This document shows positions 17,253-25,875 of a stretch of 64,000 nucleotides of DNA, in pieces (the stretch's first letter is position 1; every line of letters begins with the position of its first letter). This DNA comes from Microbacteriaceae bacterium VKM Ac-2854 (GTDB taxonomy: Bacteria; Actinomycetota; Actinomycetes; Actinomycetales; Microbacteriaceae). The stretch covers positions 620,001-684,000 of the forward strand of contig JABMLH010000001.1 of NCBI GenBank assembly GCA_013205085.1, given 5' to 3'. Below the pieces are notes generated by a model. It was not told where the DNA came from, made no database searches, and was given only the letters and a program-made list of their open reading frames with translations. The translations under genes and the position numbers were made by a program.

Positions 17253-20200
17253 GCCGGGTCACCGCCCTCCGCTGAGCGGCGCATCCGTCCGTCGGTGACG
17301 CTGGTGCCGGCGGGCAGTTCGGTCTCCAGGCCGTCCACGCTGCCGGCGGTCTCGGTGCTGTGCGTCACGCCGTCGCGCGAGCGCTCGCCAGCCTCCGCCT
17401 CCTCGCCGTGGCGGTCGACCTCGCCGCCGAGGCTGCGCAGGATGTCGAGGGTCAGGCCGATCACGATCAGATAGACCCCGATGTCGAAGAGGGTGGGGGT
17501 GCCCAGGTGCAGCTCGCCGAGGATCGGCACCTCGAGGTCGATCCAGCTGGCCTGCAGCACCTCGAGGCCGAGGAAGAGCGAGGAGACCGCGGTGCCGACG
17601 GCGAAGAGCAGGCCGAGGCCGAGCACCTTGCCGGCATCGATCGGCGCAGCCTCGCCGAGCTCGAAGCGTCCGCCGGCGAGGTAGCGCGCCACGAGCGCCA
17701 GGCCCGCGAGCAGGCCGCCCGCGAAGCCGCCGCCGGGGGTGTTGTGGCCGGTGAAGAGCAGGTAGACCGAGACGATCATCGCCGGGTGGAACAGCAGGCG
17801 CACCAGCACCTCGAGCACGATCGAGCGGTTCTCGGGGCGCAGGGTGCGGCCGGCGACGAGCCAGGAGAGGCGTTCGCCGTCGTTGTCGTCGTGCGCGGTC
17901 CGCGTGCGGCCGTCCGCATCCGCCGGGGTGGCGCTGGTCAGGTCGACCGGCTCCTCGGTGGCACCGCGGGTGCGCCGGCCGGGGCGCTCGACGCCCTCCA
18001 GGCGGGGCGCACCGCCGGCTCGGCTGGACAGGAAGATCAGGCTGGCGACCCCGGTCGCGACCACCACGAGCACCGAGATCTCGCCCATCGTGTCCCAGGC
18101 GCGGATGTCGACCAGCATCACGTTGACGATGTTGCGGCCGTGGCCGATGTCGTAGGCGAGGCGGGGCAGCTCGGCCGAGATCGGCGTCGCGGTGCGAGCC
18201 CCGAGGGCGACGGTCGCGACGACGGCCATGGTCGCGCCGACGGCGATGCCGATCAGCGCGCGCAGGCGCTTGCGCATCGGCCGGTGCGCCTTGGCGATCC
18301 GGGTGGGCAGCCGGCGCAGCACCAGCACGAAGACCACGAGCGTGATCGTCTCGACCAGCGCCTGCGTGAGCGCCAGGTCGGGGGCGCCCTGGAGGGCGAA
18401 GAGGGCGACCATGCCGTAGCCGGTGACGCCGACCAGCAGCACGGCGGCGATCCGCTGCTTCGCGACCGCGGCGGCGATCGCGGCGACGGCCATCACGGCG
18501 CCGATCGCGAGCTGACCCGGGTAGTCCCAGAGCACGATCTCGTCGTTCCAGCTGCGGTTCAATGCGATACTGCCGCCGACGCCGAGCACGAACACGGCGA
18601 AGATCGAGGTGAGGTAGCGGGGGAGGGAGCCGCGCTGGACGAATTCGGTGACCGCGCTGGCGAAGCGGTCGATCGCGCGCATCGAGGCCCAGTAGCCCTC
18701 GGAGGCATCGATCCAGTTCGGCACCTTCGACTGCAGCCGCGCGACGCGCACGCGGTTCGCGAACAGAAGCAGACCGAGTGCGACGACGACGGCCGAGATG
18801 CCCAGCGCCGGCTCGAAGCCGTGCCAGAGCGCGAGGTGGTAGACGCCGTGATCGCTCTCGATGGCGGGCAACGTGTCCGCGTAGACCGCGAGGAGCGGGT
18901 CGATCAGCGGCGACGCGAAGCCGGCCACGACGGAGGCGAGCGCGAGCACGACCGGAGCGAGGGTGAAGTCCCACGGCTCGGCGTGCAGGTGGGTGGTCTC
19001 CACGCCCTTCTTGCGGGCGAAGGCGCCCCAGAAGAAGCGCGCGCTGTAGGCGACGGTGATGATCGAGCCGAGGATCAGGCCGACCAGGGCGACGATGGCC
19101 CAGCCGGAGCCGTGCTCGCCGGCCGGCTGTTCGAAGGCATCGAGGAGAGCCGTGAAGATCGCTTCCTTCGCCACGAATCCGAGAAGTGGCGGCAGGCCCG
19201 CCATCGACAGGATGCCCAGCAGCGTGGCGATCGCGAGCACCGGCGCCTGCCGGCCGACGCCGCTGAGCTTGCGCCAGTCGCGGGTGCCCGCGCGGTGGTC
19301 GATGATGCCGACCGCGAGGAACAGCAGGGCCTTGAACAGGGCGTGCCCGAGCAGCAGGGCGACGCCCGCGAGCGCGGTGTCTCGGGTGCCGAAGCCGACC
19401 GCGACGGTGAGGAAGCCGAGCTGGCTCACCGTGCCGTAGGCCAGCACGAGCTTGAGGTCGTACTGGCGCAGTGAGCGCCAGCCGCCGACGAGCATCGTCC
19501 AGACGCCGACGGTGACGACGATCGGCAGCCAGACGGAGTCGTCGGCGAAGCCGGGCGCGAGCCGGGCGACCAGGTAGATGCCCGCCTTCACCATCGCGGC
19601 GGCGTGCAGGTAGGCGCTGACCGGAGTGGGCGCGGCCATCGCGGCCGGCAGCCAGAAGTGGAACGGCACCAGCGCCGACTTCGAGAACGCGCCGGCCAGC
19701 ACGAGCACCAGCGCGGTCGAGATCAGTGGACCGCTCGGCGCCGCCTCGACGATGCCGGCGATGCTCGTGGTGCCGGCGGCCACGCTGAGGATCACGATGC
19801 CGACGAGCATCGCCAACCCGCCGAGCGTGGTGACCAGCAACGCCTGCAGGCCCGCTCCTCGGCTCTCCTTGCGACCGGAGTAGTGCCCGATCAGCAGGTA
19901 GGAGAGCACGCTGGTGGCCTCCCAGAAGATGAACATCACGATGATGTCGTCGGCGGTGACCAGGCCGTACATCACGCCCGCGAAGGCGAAGAGCAGGCTC
20001 GCGAAGCGGCCGAGGCTCGGCTCGTCGCGGCGGAAGTACCGCGCGCAGTACAGCAGCACCAGCGCGCCCACTCCGGTGACGATCAGCGCGAGCAGCAGGC
20101 TCAGCGCGTCGAGCCGGAAGCTCAGTGAGATGCCGAGCTGCGGGATCCACGAGATCGACTCGCGGTGCTCCCCGCCGTCGAGGACGGTCGGGAGGTATGC

Positions 20201-20326
20201 CGCGGTGGCTATGAAGGCCCCGGCGGGCACGGCGGCCAGGCCGTAGAAGGCCTTTGGTCCGACGTGCTTGACCACGAGCGGGGTGACCAGGGCCAGGGCT
20301 CCGAAGAGCACGAGGATGAGAAGCAT
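17249..20326 (-). CDS. mnhA: Mrp antiporter subunit A fused to subunit B
   Basis: 1025-residue fusion that opens the operon. The N-terminal two thirds is NuoL-like MrpA (FIFWEATSVLSYLLIGHYSG, FSKSALVPFHFWLPAAMAAP with the conserved Lys, YLHAAAMVKAGIYLVARL). A linker rich in Arg and Thr near residues 780-820 is followed by MrpB (LLFHPAMIVSVYLLFTGHNT, PGGGFAGGLLAGLALVARYL) and a hydrophilic tail. I start at ATG 20326: AGAGGA lies four to five bases before it, while GTG 20329 would be too close. Such A-B fusions are common in actinobacteria. Confidence 0.95.
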   Translation of the reverse strand: MLLILVLFGALALVTPLVVKHVGPKAFYGLAAVPAGAFIATAAYLPTVLDGGEHRESISWIPQLGISLSFRLDALSLLLALIVTGVGALVLLYCARYFRRDEPSLGRFASLLFAFAGVMYGLVTADDIIVMFIFWEATSVLSYLLIGHYSGRKESRGAGLQALLVTTLGGLAMLVGIVILSVAAGTTSIAGIVEAAPSGPLISTALVLVLAGAFSKSALVPFHFWLPAAMAAPTPVSAYLHAAAMVKAGIYLVARLAPGFADDSVWLPIVVTVGVWTMLVGGWRSLRQYDLKLVLAYGTVSQLGFLTVAVGFGTRDTALAGVALLLGHALFKALLFLAVGIIDHRAGTRDWRKLSGVGRQAPVLAIATLLGILSMAGLPPLLGFVAKEAIFTALLDAFEQPAGEHGSGWAIVALVGLILGSIITVAYSARFFWGAFARKKGVETTHLHAEPWDFTLAPVVLALASVVAGFASPLIDPLLAVYADTLPAIESDHGVYHLALWHGFEPALGISAVVVALGLLLFANRVRVARLQSKVPNWIDASEGYWASMRAIDRFASAVTEFVQRGSLPRYLTSIFAVFVLGVGGSIALNRSWNDEIVLWDYPGQLAIGAVMAVAAIAAAVAKQRIAAVLLVGVTGYGMVALFALQGAPDLALTQALVETITLVVFVLVLRRLPTRIAKAHRPMRKRLRALIGIAVGATMAVVATVALGARTATPISAELPRLAYDIGHGRNIVNVMLVDIRAWDTMGEISVLVVVATGVASLIFLSSRAGGAPRLEGVERPGRRTRGATEEPVDLTSATPADADGRTRTAHDDNDGERLSWLVAGRTLRPENRSIVLEVLVRLLFHPAMIVSVYLLFTGHNTPGGGFAGGLLAGLALVARYLAGGRFELGEAAPIDAGKVLGLGLLFAVGTAVSSLFLGLEVLQASWIDLEVPILGELHLGTPTLFDIGVYLIVIGLTLDILRSLGGEVDRHGEEAEAGERSRDGVTHSTETAGSVDGLETELPAGTSVTDGRMRRSAEGGDPA

Positions 20327-20422
20327 CACATTCCTCTCAGCGCTCGTACCCAGTCACAATCGTCGCTCAAGGGTACCGGATGGGGGTACCGGGCTCCCTG
20401 AGAGGGCCTCGGGCTTGCGCGA

Positions 20423-21052
20423 TCAGGCGCTGGGATGCTGTGCCAGCGCTCGCGCGTAGAGCTCCGGCTGCAATCGGGTACGCCGGCTGACGACGAGGCA
20501 CTCCGCACTGATCCGATCCGCGACGTCACCGGCGTACGGCAGCTCGAGGATCGTGGTCAGGCCGTTGCGCCAGGCCGGGATGAGCGCGTCGAGGCAGACC
20601 CGCTCCGGTGTCCGGTCGAGCGGCACGTCGTGGCGCTCGCGAAACGGGTCGCGCCAGGCGGCGAAGGCGGCCTCCTCGCTCGGAGTCAGCCAGCCTCGGG
20701 GTTCGGCGGCGACGTGCTCGACCAACTCGCCGTCGCTCAGCTCGCGAAGCAGCCGGGCGGTCTCGGGATCGGGCCCCTCGGTCGTCCGCGGCAGATGCCG
20801 ACTCCACCAGCGAGCCCAGTCGCGGCGCCAGCGGTCGGCGGTGGTGTCGTCGAGTTCCACCTCGGACGGCTCCGGCCCGGATTCCAATCCCGGCACCTCC
20901 GGGATCGCCAGCCCGCGCAGTGCCCGGGCGTAGAGCAGGACGAGCGGGACCCTCGGCTGATCGATGCTGAGCACCATGTCGTGCGGCCACGGGTTGCGCG
21001 GATCGGGAGCTATCGATCGCATACGCACGCCCCATCTCTCGGTTCCGTTCAT
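20423..21052 (-). CDS. Hypothetical protein, 209 residues
   Basis: No family recognised. A soluble, acidic protein. Segments: RVPLVLLYARALRGLAIPEV, RWRRDWARWWSRHLPRTTEG, WLTPSEEAAFAAWRDPFRER and a C-terminal half ending LYARALAQHPSA. Trp-rich, no signal or membrane helix. Start uncertain: ATG 21052 (MNGTERWGVRM) or ATG 21022 (MRSIAPDPRN). Divergent from the beta-propeller gene at 21087, with 34 bases between the starts. Confidence 0.65.
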   Translation of the reverse strand: MNGTERWGVRMRSIAPDPRNPWPHDMVLSIDQPRVPLVLLYARALRGLAIPEVPGLESGPEPSEVELDDTTADRWRRDWARWWSRHLPRTTEGPDPETARLLRELSDGELVEHVAAEPRGWLTPSEEAAFAAWRDPFRERHDVPLDRTPERVCLDALIPAWRNGLTTILELPYAGDVADRISAECLVVSRRTRLQPELYARALAQHPSA

Positions 21053-21074
21053 CCTACGAAAGCTGCCGGCGCCG

Positions 21075-21080
21075 TACCCT
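21075..21080 (+). promoter_or_regulatory. -10 box of the beta-propeller gene
   Basis: TACCCT, six bases before ATG 21087; leaderless pattern. Confidence 0.5.
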
Positions 21081-21086
21081 GGCGGC

Positions 21087-21971
21087 ATGCCCCGACTCCT
21101 CGCTCCCGGTCAGCGCTCGCAACTGTGGCTCTACGACCTCGCGAGTCGCGCATCCGTTCTGCTCCTCGAATCCGACAGTGTGCTCGCCGAAGCGCCGAAC
21201 TGGACGCCGGACGGTTCCGCCCTGGTGGTGAACGCCGACGGCGTGCTATTCCGGGTGCCGCTGGATGCACCATCGTTGCAGCCGATCGGCCTGGACGGCG
21301 TGCCGGCCGAGCTGAACAACGACCACGTGCTCGCCCCCGACGGTTCGGTCGCGTACGTGTCCGCCCGCAACGGTCACCTCTACTCCGTCGCGCTCGACGG
21401 CTCCCGGTCGGCGCGGCGGCTGACCGAGCCGCGCGGGGATCGGTTCAAGCACTACCTGCACGGGGTCTCGCCCGACGGGACGACCCTGGCGCTGATCGGC
21501 GGCGGGCCCGACGCCCGCGGGGACTGGACCACCAACGTCTACACGATGCCCGCCGCGGGTGGCGAGCTGCGGCAGTTGACCGACGACGCGCATCCTGACG
21601 ACGGCGTCGAATTCGACGCGACCGGGGAGTGGCTGCTGTTCAACTCCGAACGCGAGACGCCGGGCACGGCGCAGCTGTTCCGGATGCGGGCTGACGGCAG
21701 CACGGCGCCGGAGCGGTTGGTGACGTCGGACACCGTCGACTGGTTCCCGCACGCCTCGCCCGACGGGCGCTGGATCCAGTACCTCAGCTACGGTTCGGGC
21801 ACCGCGGGGCATCCGGCGGATCTGCCGGTGACGCTGCGGATGCTGCACGTCGCGAGCGGCGCGAACCGCGAGGTGCTCGCGCTCTTCGGCGGGCAGGGCA
21901 CCACCAACGTGAACGGCTGGGCGCCGGACTCGACGCGGTTCGCGTACGCCGCGTATCCGCTCGAGTCGTAA
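21087..21971 (+). CDS. TolB-like WD40/PD40 beta-propeller protein
   Basis: 294 residues with repeats of the PD40 type: APNWTPDGSALVVNADGVLF, LAPDGSVAYVSARNGHLYSV, GVSPDGTTLALIGGGPDARG, FDATGEWLLFNSERETPGTA, ASPDGRWIQYLSYGSG and a last blade WAPDSTRFAYAAYPLES. No signal peptide, so it should be cytoplasmic. Related proteins are often annotated as TolB-like biopolymer-transport components, but there is no Tol system here and the role is open. Confidence 0.85.
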   Translation: MPRLLAPGQRSQLWLYDLASRASVLLLESDSVLAEAPNWTPDGSALVVNADGVLFRVPLDAPSLQPIGLDGVPAELNNDHVLAPDGSVAYVSARNGHLYSVALDGSRSARRLTEPRGDRFKHYLHGVSPDGTTLALIGGGPDARGDWTTNVYTMPAAGGELRQLTDDAHPDDGVEFDATGEWLLFNSERETPGTAQLFRMRADGSTAPERLVTSDTVDWFPHASPDGRWIQYLSYGSGTAGHPADLPVTLRMLHVASGANREVLALFGGQGTTNVNGWAPDSTRFAYAAYPLES

Positions 21972-22072
21972 CGTCGCCTGATCATTCCCGACATATTCCG
22001 CAACGGACGGAATAGGGCATCGAGCGTGGAGTTGTCCTTACAAAGGCACATCAACCGCATGGAGGCACACTC

Positions 22073-23029
22073 GTGACCATCGATCAGCTCACCGCTCCCC
22101 GCACCATCCTCGGATCCTCGGATCTGTCGGTCTTCCCGCTCTCGCTCGGCGGCAACGTGTTCGGCTGGACGGCCGACCAGGCGACTTCCTTCGCCGTGCT
22201 CGACGCGTACGTCGCCGGCGGCGGCAACTTCATCGATACCGCGGACGTCTACTCCGCCTGGGTCGAGGGCAACGCGGGCGGCGAGTCCGAGCGGATCATC
22301 GGCGCCTGGATCGCGCAGCGCGGTCGCAGAGACGACCTGGTGATCGCGACCAAGGTGAGCCAACACCCCGAGTTCCCCGGCCTTTCGGCCGAGAATGTCG
22401 CGGCCGCCGCCCAGGCCTCGCTCGCGCGCCTCGGCGTCGACACGATCGACCTCTACTACGCTCACTACGACTCGGCGAATGTGCCGCTGGCCGAGACGGT
22501 GGAGGCGTTCTCGAAGCTGGTCGACGCCGGGGTGATCCGCGCGATCGGTGTCTCGAACTTCTCCGTGGAGCGCATCCAGGAGTGGCTCGACATCGCCGAG
22601 CAGGGCGGCTTCCACAAGCCGGTCGCGCTGCAGCCGCAGTACAACCTCGTCGAGCGCGGCATCGAGGCGGATGTGCTGCCGCTCGCCGTGGCGCAGAACC
22701 TCTCGGTCGTGCCGTACTACGCGCTCGCCTCGGGCTTCCTGACCGGTAAGTACCGCGACGGCTCCGAGAACGACAGCCCCCGCGCCGGCAGCGCCGCCGC
22801 CTACCTCGACGACCGCGGACGCGCCGTGCTCGCCGCGCTGGACGCCGCCGCGGCCGCGCACGGCGTCGAGGTCGCAACCGTCGCTCTGGCGTGGCTGCGC
22901 TCGCAGCCCGGCGTCGCCGCCCCGATCGCGAGCGCCCGCACCGTGTCGCAGCTCCCCGCGCTGCTCGCCTCCGCGACCCTCGAGCTGACCCCCGCCGAGC
23001 TGGCGTCGCTCACCGCCGCGTCCGCCTGA
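22073..23029 (+). CDS. Aldo/keto reductase
   Basis: NAD(P)H-dependent oxidoreductase of 318 residues with the TIM-barrel plan of the family. The catalytic tetrad is visible: Asp and Tyr in FIDTADVYSAW, Lys in VIATKVSQHP and His in DLYYAHYDS. Also GVSNFSVERIQEWLDIAE and QPQYNLVERGIE. The first position is GTG 22073 with GGAGG ten bases before. Single-gene transcript: a perfect hairpin ends it at 23036. Substrate unknown; a sugar-derived aldehyde or steroid-like ketone is typical. Confidence 0.93.
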   Translation: MTIDQLTAPRTILGSSDLSVFPLSLGGNVFGWTADQATSFAVLDAYVAGGGNFIDTADVYSAWVEGNAGGESERIIGAWIAQRGRRDDLVIATKVSQHPEFPGLSAENVAAAAQASLARLGVDTIDLYYAHYDSANVPLAETVEAFSKLVDAGVIRAIGVSNFSVERIQEWLDIAEQGGFHKPVALQPQYNLVERGIEADVLPLAVAQNLSVVPYYALASGFLTGKYRDGSENDSPRAGSAAAYLDDRGRAVLAALDAAAAAHGVEVATVALAWLRSQPGVAAPIASARTVSQLPALLASATLELTPAELASLTAASA

Positions 23030-23035
23030 CCCCAG

Positions 23036-23082
23036 AGCGAAAAGTTGCAGCCCTGGTCCGCCGAGGGCTGCAACTTTTCGCT
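23036..23082. terminator. Perfect 19-bp hairpin between convergent genes
   Basis: Arms AGCGAAAAGTTGCAGCCCT (23036-23054) and its exact complement (23064-23082), loop nine bases. The A/T-rich outer part gives a run of four T when read either way, so it can serve both converging genes. The core CGAAAAGTTGCAGCC recurs at 51806. Confidence 0.8.
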
Positions 23083-23444
23083 CATTCGACGAGGCGGAGT
23101 TCGGTGATCAGGCCGTCGCGGAGGGTGACGAAGCCGTGGCCGTCGCCGGTGAAGACGCGGCTCACCCAGTCGAAGCGGATCTCGTAGGGGGAGTGCGCCT
23201 GCGACGGCACGGGCGGGTGCACGTCGGCGGGCGCGGGAGGCACCGGGACGGCTGAGCGGAGGGTCATTCGAGCGCCCGCGCCGATGGCGTCGGTGTGGGC
23301 CCAGGAGCGCACACCGTCGGGGCCGCGGCGGATGTTGCCCCAGTCGTTCACGAGGCCGTCCGGGGCGAAGAGCGCGACGAACGCGTCGTAATCACCGGCG
23401 TTGATGGCGGCGGCGAGCGCCTCGATGGGGGCGGGGGTGGGCAT
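23082..23444 (-). CDS. SnoaL/NTF2-like protein
   Basis: 120 residues of the NTF2-like fold: AAAINAGDYDAFVALFAPDG, a central strand region and the end GHGFVTLRDGLITELRLVE. Such proteins include small hydrolases, isomerases and ligand binders, so no reaction can be named. The start ATG 23444 has GAGGAACC directly before it. The stop lies in the right arm of the shared terminator. Confidence 0.8.
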   Translation of the reverse strand: MPTPAPIEALAAAINAGDYDAFVALFAPDGLVNDWGNIRRGPDGVRSWAHTDAIGAGARMTLRSAVPVPPAPADVHPPVPSQAHSPYEIRFDWVSRVFTGDGHGFVTLRDGLITELRLVE

Positions 23445-23576
23445 GGTTCCTCCGAGGGATCGTCAACGATTGCACCCCATTCTGCCCCGGTCAACGAGGC
23501 TCTCGGAAGGTGCTATTGTCTAACGGTGCCAAAACGCGGGCGCACTCCGGAAGGGGTGTGAACAGCGCGCGCATTG

Positions 23577-23648
<72 letters not shown>

Positions 23649-23737
23649 CTGTGTTTATGGTTCGCCCTGCGGGCGACACGTGATTCGGCGTAGTGAAACG
23701 TCGAGGCGGTCGTCCCGGAGCTAACCTGGATGCACAT

Positions 23738-23811
23738 GGCGGGGTAGCTCAGGTGGTTAGAGCACACGGCTCATAATCGTGGTGTCGCGGGTTCAAGTCC
23801 CGCTCCCGCTA
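23738..23811 (+). tRNA. tRNA-Met (anticodon CAT)
   Basis: Cloverleaf of 74 bases. Acceptor GGCGGGG pairs with TCCCGCT using two G-U pairs, discriminator A at 23811. Anticodon loop CTCATAA, anticodon CAT at 23772-23774; T-arm GCGGG TTCAAGT CCCGC. Elongator Met is likely; tRNA-Ile with a lysidine-modified C cannot be fully excluded. No encoded CCA. Confidence 0.93.
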
Positions 23812-23822
23812 CAGACAGAAAA

Positions 23823-23854
23823 CGAAGGCCCCGGCAGCTGTGCCGGGGCCTTCG
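23823..23854 (+). terminator. Terminator after tRNA-Met
   Basis: Perfect 14-bp stem CGAAGGCCCCGGCA/TGCCGGGGCCTTCG with loop GCTG, twelve bases after the tRNA. Confidence 0.88.
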
Positions 23855-23880
23855 TCGTTCGTTCCCCAGCCGCTGCACGG

Positions 23881-23886
23881 CAGGAT
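23881..23886 (+). promoter_or_regulatory. -10 box of the DUF817 gene
   Basis: CAGGAT six bases before GTG 23893; leaderless pattern. Confidence 0.45.
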
Positions 23887-23892
23887 GAACAC

Positions 23893-24753
23893 GTGCCACC
23901 CCGTTTCACTCCCGTCGAACAGCGGATCGACGACCTCGCGCATCGTGTGCTGCAGCGCACCCGGCTGCGCCCCGGATTCGTCGAGTTCCTGGTCTTCGGC
24001 GCCAAGCAGGCCTGGGCGTGCATCTTCGGGGCGGCGCTGTTGATCGTGATCCTCGCCGCCCGGCTCTGGTACCCGGACGACGCGGCGCTCGCCCGCAACG
24101 ATGCGCTCACCATCGCGGCGGTACTGATCCAGATCGCGATGATCGCCGGCCGGCTGGAGACGTGGCGTGAGCTGCGGGTGATCGTGCTGTTCCACGTCGT
24201 CGGCACGGTGATGGAACTGTTCAAGACCGACGTGGGCTCCTGGAGTTACGCGGCCGACGGGATCCTGCGCGTCGGCGCCGTGCCGCTGTTCAGTGGTTTT
24301 ATGTACGCCGCTGTGGGCAGCTACATGGTGCGCGTGTACCGACTGTTCGATCTGCGATTCACTCGCTATCCGCCGATCTGGGCGACGGCGGTGCTCGCCG
24401 TGGCGATCTACGCGAACTTCTTCACGCTGCACTGGATCGTCGACCTGCGCTGGGTACTACTCGCGCTGGTGATCCTGCTGTACGGGCGCTGCGTGATGGT
24501 CTTCCGGTTCTTCGCCGGAACCCACCGGATGCCGCTGCTGGTCGCCTTCGCACTGGTCGCCGCGTTCATCTGGCTCGCCGAGAACGTGGCGACGTTCTCG
24601 GGGGCGTGGCTCTATCCGGACCAACTCGATGGCTGGCATCCGGTCGGCGCGACGAAGTTGGTGAGCTGGTTCCTGCTGATGATCATCTCGGTGGTGCTGG
24701 TGACCTGGGTCTACCCGCCGCGCACGCCGGATCCGCCCGCCCTGCGGGTGTGA
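23893..24753 (+). CDS. DUF817 family membrane protein
   Basis: 286 residues, about eight membrane helices. It starts at GTG 23893 (the first codon in frame after the CAGGAT box); the frame is open further upstream through the tRNA but that part is not coding. Typical features: GFVEFLVFGAKQAWACIFGA, VMELFKTDVGSWSYAADGIL, PLFSGFMYAAVGSYMVRVYR and LAENVATFSGAWLYPDQLDG, which agree with the DUF817 pattern. Function is unknown in the family. Confidence 0.85.
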   Translation: MPPRFTPVEQRIDDLAHRVLQRTRLRPGFVEFLVFGAKQAWACIFGAALLIVILAARLWYPDDAALARNDALTIAAVLIQIAMIAGRLETWRELRVIVLFHVVGTVMELFKTDVGSWSYAADGILRVGAVPLFSGFMYAAVGSYMVRVYRLFDLRFTRYPPIWATAVLAVAIYANFFTLHWIVDLRWVLLALVILLYGRCVMVFRFFAGTHRMPLLVAFALVAAFIWLAENVATFSGAWLYPDQLDGWHPVGATKLVSWFLLMIISVVLVTWVYPPRTPDPPALRV

Positions 24754-24754
24754 G

Positions 24755-24831
24755 GCGGACACAACCTCGGCTGAGAGCATCGCTCAGCGCCCATGAGCGC
24801 TGACGACGACTCTCAGCCGAAGTTACGTCCG
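24755..24831. terminator. Compound hairpin between convergent genes
   Basis: Outer arms with the core CTCGGCTGAGAG against CTCTCAGCCGA and partly paired ends GGACACAAC/GTTACGTCC; an inner hairpin CGCTCAGCGC/GCGCTGA. It fills the gap between the DUF817 stop and the stop of the GlpX-like gene. Confidence 0.7.
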
Positions 24832-24835
24832 TCAC

Positions 24836-25687
24836 TCACACGGATGCGCTGGCGAAGAGCACGTCATCGCTCGAGACGAGGTCGTCGACGGTGAAGATGC
24901 GCGCGAGATCGTGGCCGGCAGCAACGGCGAGTTCGTGCTGCGCCGGCGTCTGCGGGGCGAGACGGCCCTCGAGGAACCCGCCGAGCGCGCGCACCGCGCA
25001 CGCGGCGACGATTCCCTCCGGCGTTCCGCCGACGCCCATCACGAGGTCGAGCGAGCCGTTCGGATCCGCGGCCTCGATCGCGATCGAGACGTCGCCCTCG
25101 CCGCGCAACTGCAGCGCGCATCCGATCGCGCGCAGCTCGGTGATCAGCGTCGTGTGCCGGGGCTTGTCGAGTACCGCGACCCGGAGCTCGGCGACAGGCT
25201 TGCCCAGCGCTTTGGCGAGGCGATGTGCGTTATCGCTCGCCGTCGCGTCGAGCGACAGCACCCCGTGGCCGGCGGCGGAGGCGATCAGCTTGTCCATGTA
25301 GAACACGTCACGCGGATCGAACATCGTGCCGCGCGGGGCCAGCGCGATCACGCAGACCGAACCGGGCACCCCCTCCGCCGTGAGTCGGGTGCCGTCCAGC
25401 GGATCGACGGCGATGTCGCATGGGAGGCCACCGGCGCCGAGGCGCTCGCCGTTCGCCAGCATCGGCGCCTCGTCCTTCTCGCCCTCGCCGATCACCACGG
25501 TGCCGTCGAACGGGGCGTCCAGCAGCACGGCGCGCACGGCCGCGACGGATGCCTCGTCCGCGGCGTTCTTGTCGCCGCGGCCGTACCACTCGCGCGCCGC
25601 GCGGGCGGCCGCGCGCACCGACTCCGTGACGGCCTCGCGCAGCGCGCCGTCGTAGCGATCGCCGGCGATCATCCGCACCTCATCCAT
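24836..25687 (-). CDS. Class II fructose-bisphosphatase (GlpX)-like phosphatase, short form
   Basis: 283 residues. The GlpX signatures are present: GRGDKNAADEASVAAVR, VVIGEGEKDEAPML (metal-binding Glu/Asp), DIAVDPLDGTRLT, RGTMFDPRDVFYMDKL, DKPRHTTLI and GGTPEGIVAACAVRALGG. The protein ends at LVSSDDVLFASASV, whereas typical GlpX proteins continue about 40-50 residues with a YYGGG...T..V segment; that part is missing. Phosphate release from fructose 1,6-bisphosphate is the family reaction, but a paralogue acting on another sugar phosphate is equally possible. ATG 25687 follows a TAGGGT box by six bases. Confidence 0.82.
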   Translation of the reverse strand: MDEVRMIAGDRYDGALREAVTESVRAAARAAREWYGRGDKNAADEASVAAVRAVLLDAPFDGTVVIGEGEKDEAPMLANGERLGAGGLPCDIAVDPLDGTRLTAEGVPGSVCVIALAPRGTMFDPRDVFYMDKLIASAAGHGVLSLDATASDNAHRLAKALGKPVAELRVAVLDKPRHTTLITELRAIGCALQLRGEGDVSIAIEAADPNGSLDLVMGVGGTPEGIVAACAVRALGGFLEGRLAPQTPAQHELAVAAGHDLARIFTVDDLVSSDDVLFASASV

Positions 25688-25693
25688 CCGCTC

Positions 25694-25699
25694 ACCCTA
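25694..25699 (-). promoter_or_regulatory. -10 box of the GlpX-like gene
   Basis: TAGGGT on the minus strand, six bases before ATG 25687; leaderless pattern. Confidence 0.5.
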
Positions 25700-25711
25700 C
25701 CCACCGCACAC

Positions 25712-25837
25712 CTCGCGAAATTTCGCGAGATTCGCTGTTTCGGCGGGGCCGGATTCGAGGTTCGCTCCTGCGGACGAGATCGGCCGCCGCGGCACGCCAC
25801 CTCGTCCGCAGGAGCGAATCTCGCGAAATTTCGCGAG
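25712..25837. repeat. Palindromic intergenic element with nested hairpins
   Basis: Two copies of the 18-bp perfect palindrome CTCGCGAAATTTCGCGAG (25712-25729, 25820-25837) flank an inner 18-bp perfect stem TTCGCTCCTGCGGACGAG (25761-25778) and its complement (25801-25818). A related element is at 62772-62845. It lies between the GlpX-like start and the end of the anthranilate synthase gene, a gap with no other content. Confidence 0.85.
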
Positions 25838-25875
25838 CATCGGGCGGCGGGCGGCGAGCGGCGGGGCGCCGCGGC

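Noticed and set aside
15286-19474. Very long open frames on the plus strand opposite the Mrp operon
   Set aside because: They are the antisense of strongly conserved antiporter genes and consist of low-complexity Arg/Asp/Gly sequence caused by high G+C.
20353-20395. GGGTACCGG direct repeats between the Mrp operon and the hypothetical gene as an operator
   Set aside because: Only two copies close together and no further support.
24600-24831. Short frames overlapping the end of the DUF817 gene
   Set aside because: They are shadows of the gene and of the compound hairpin.
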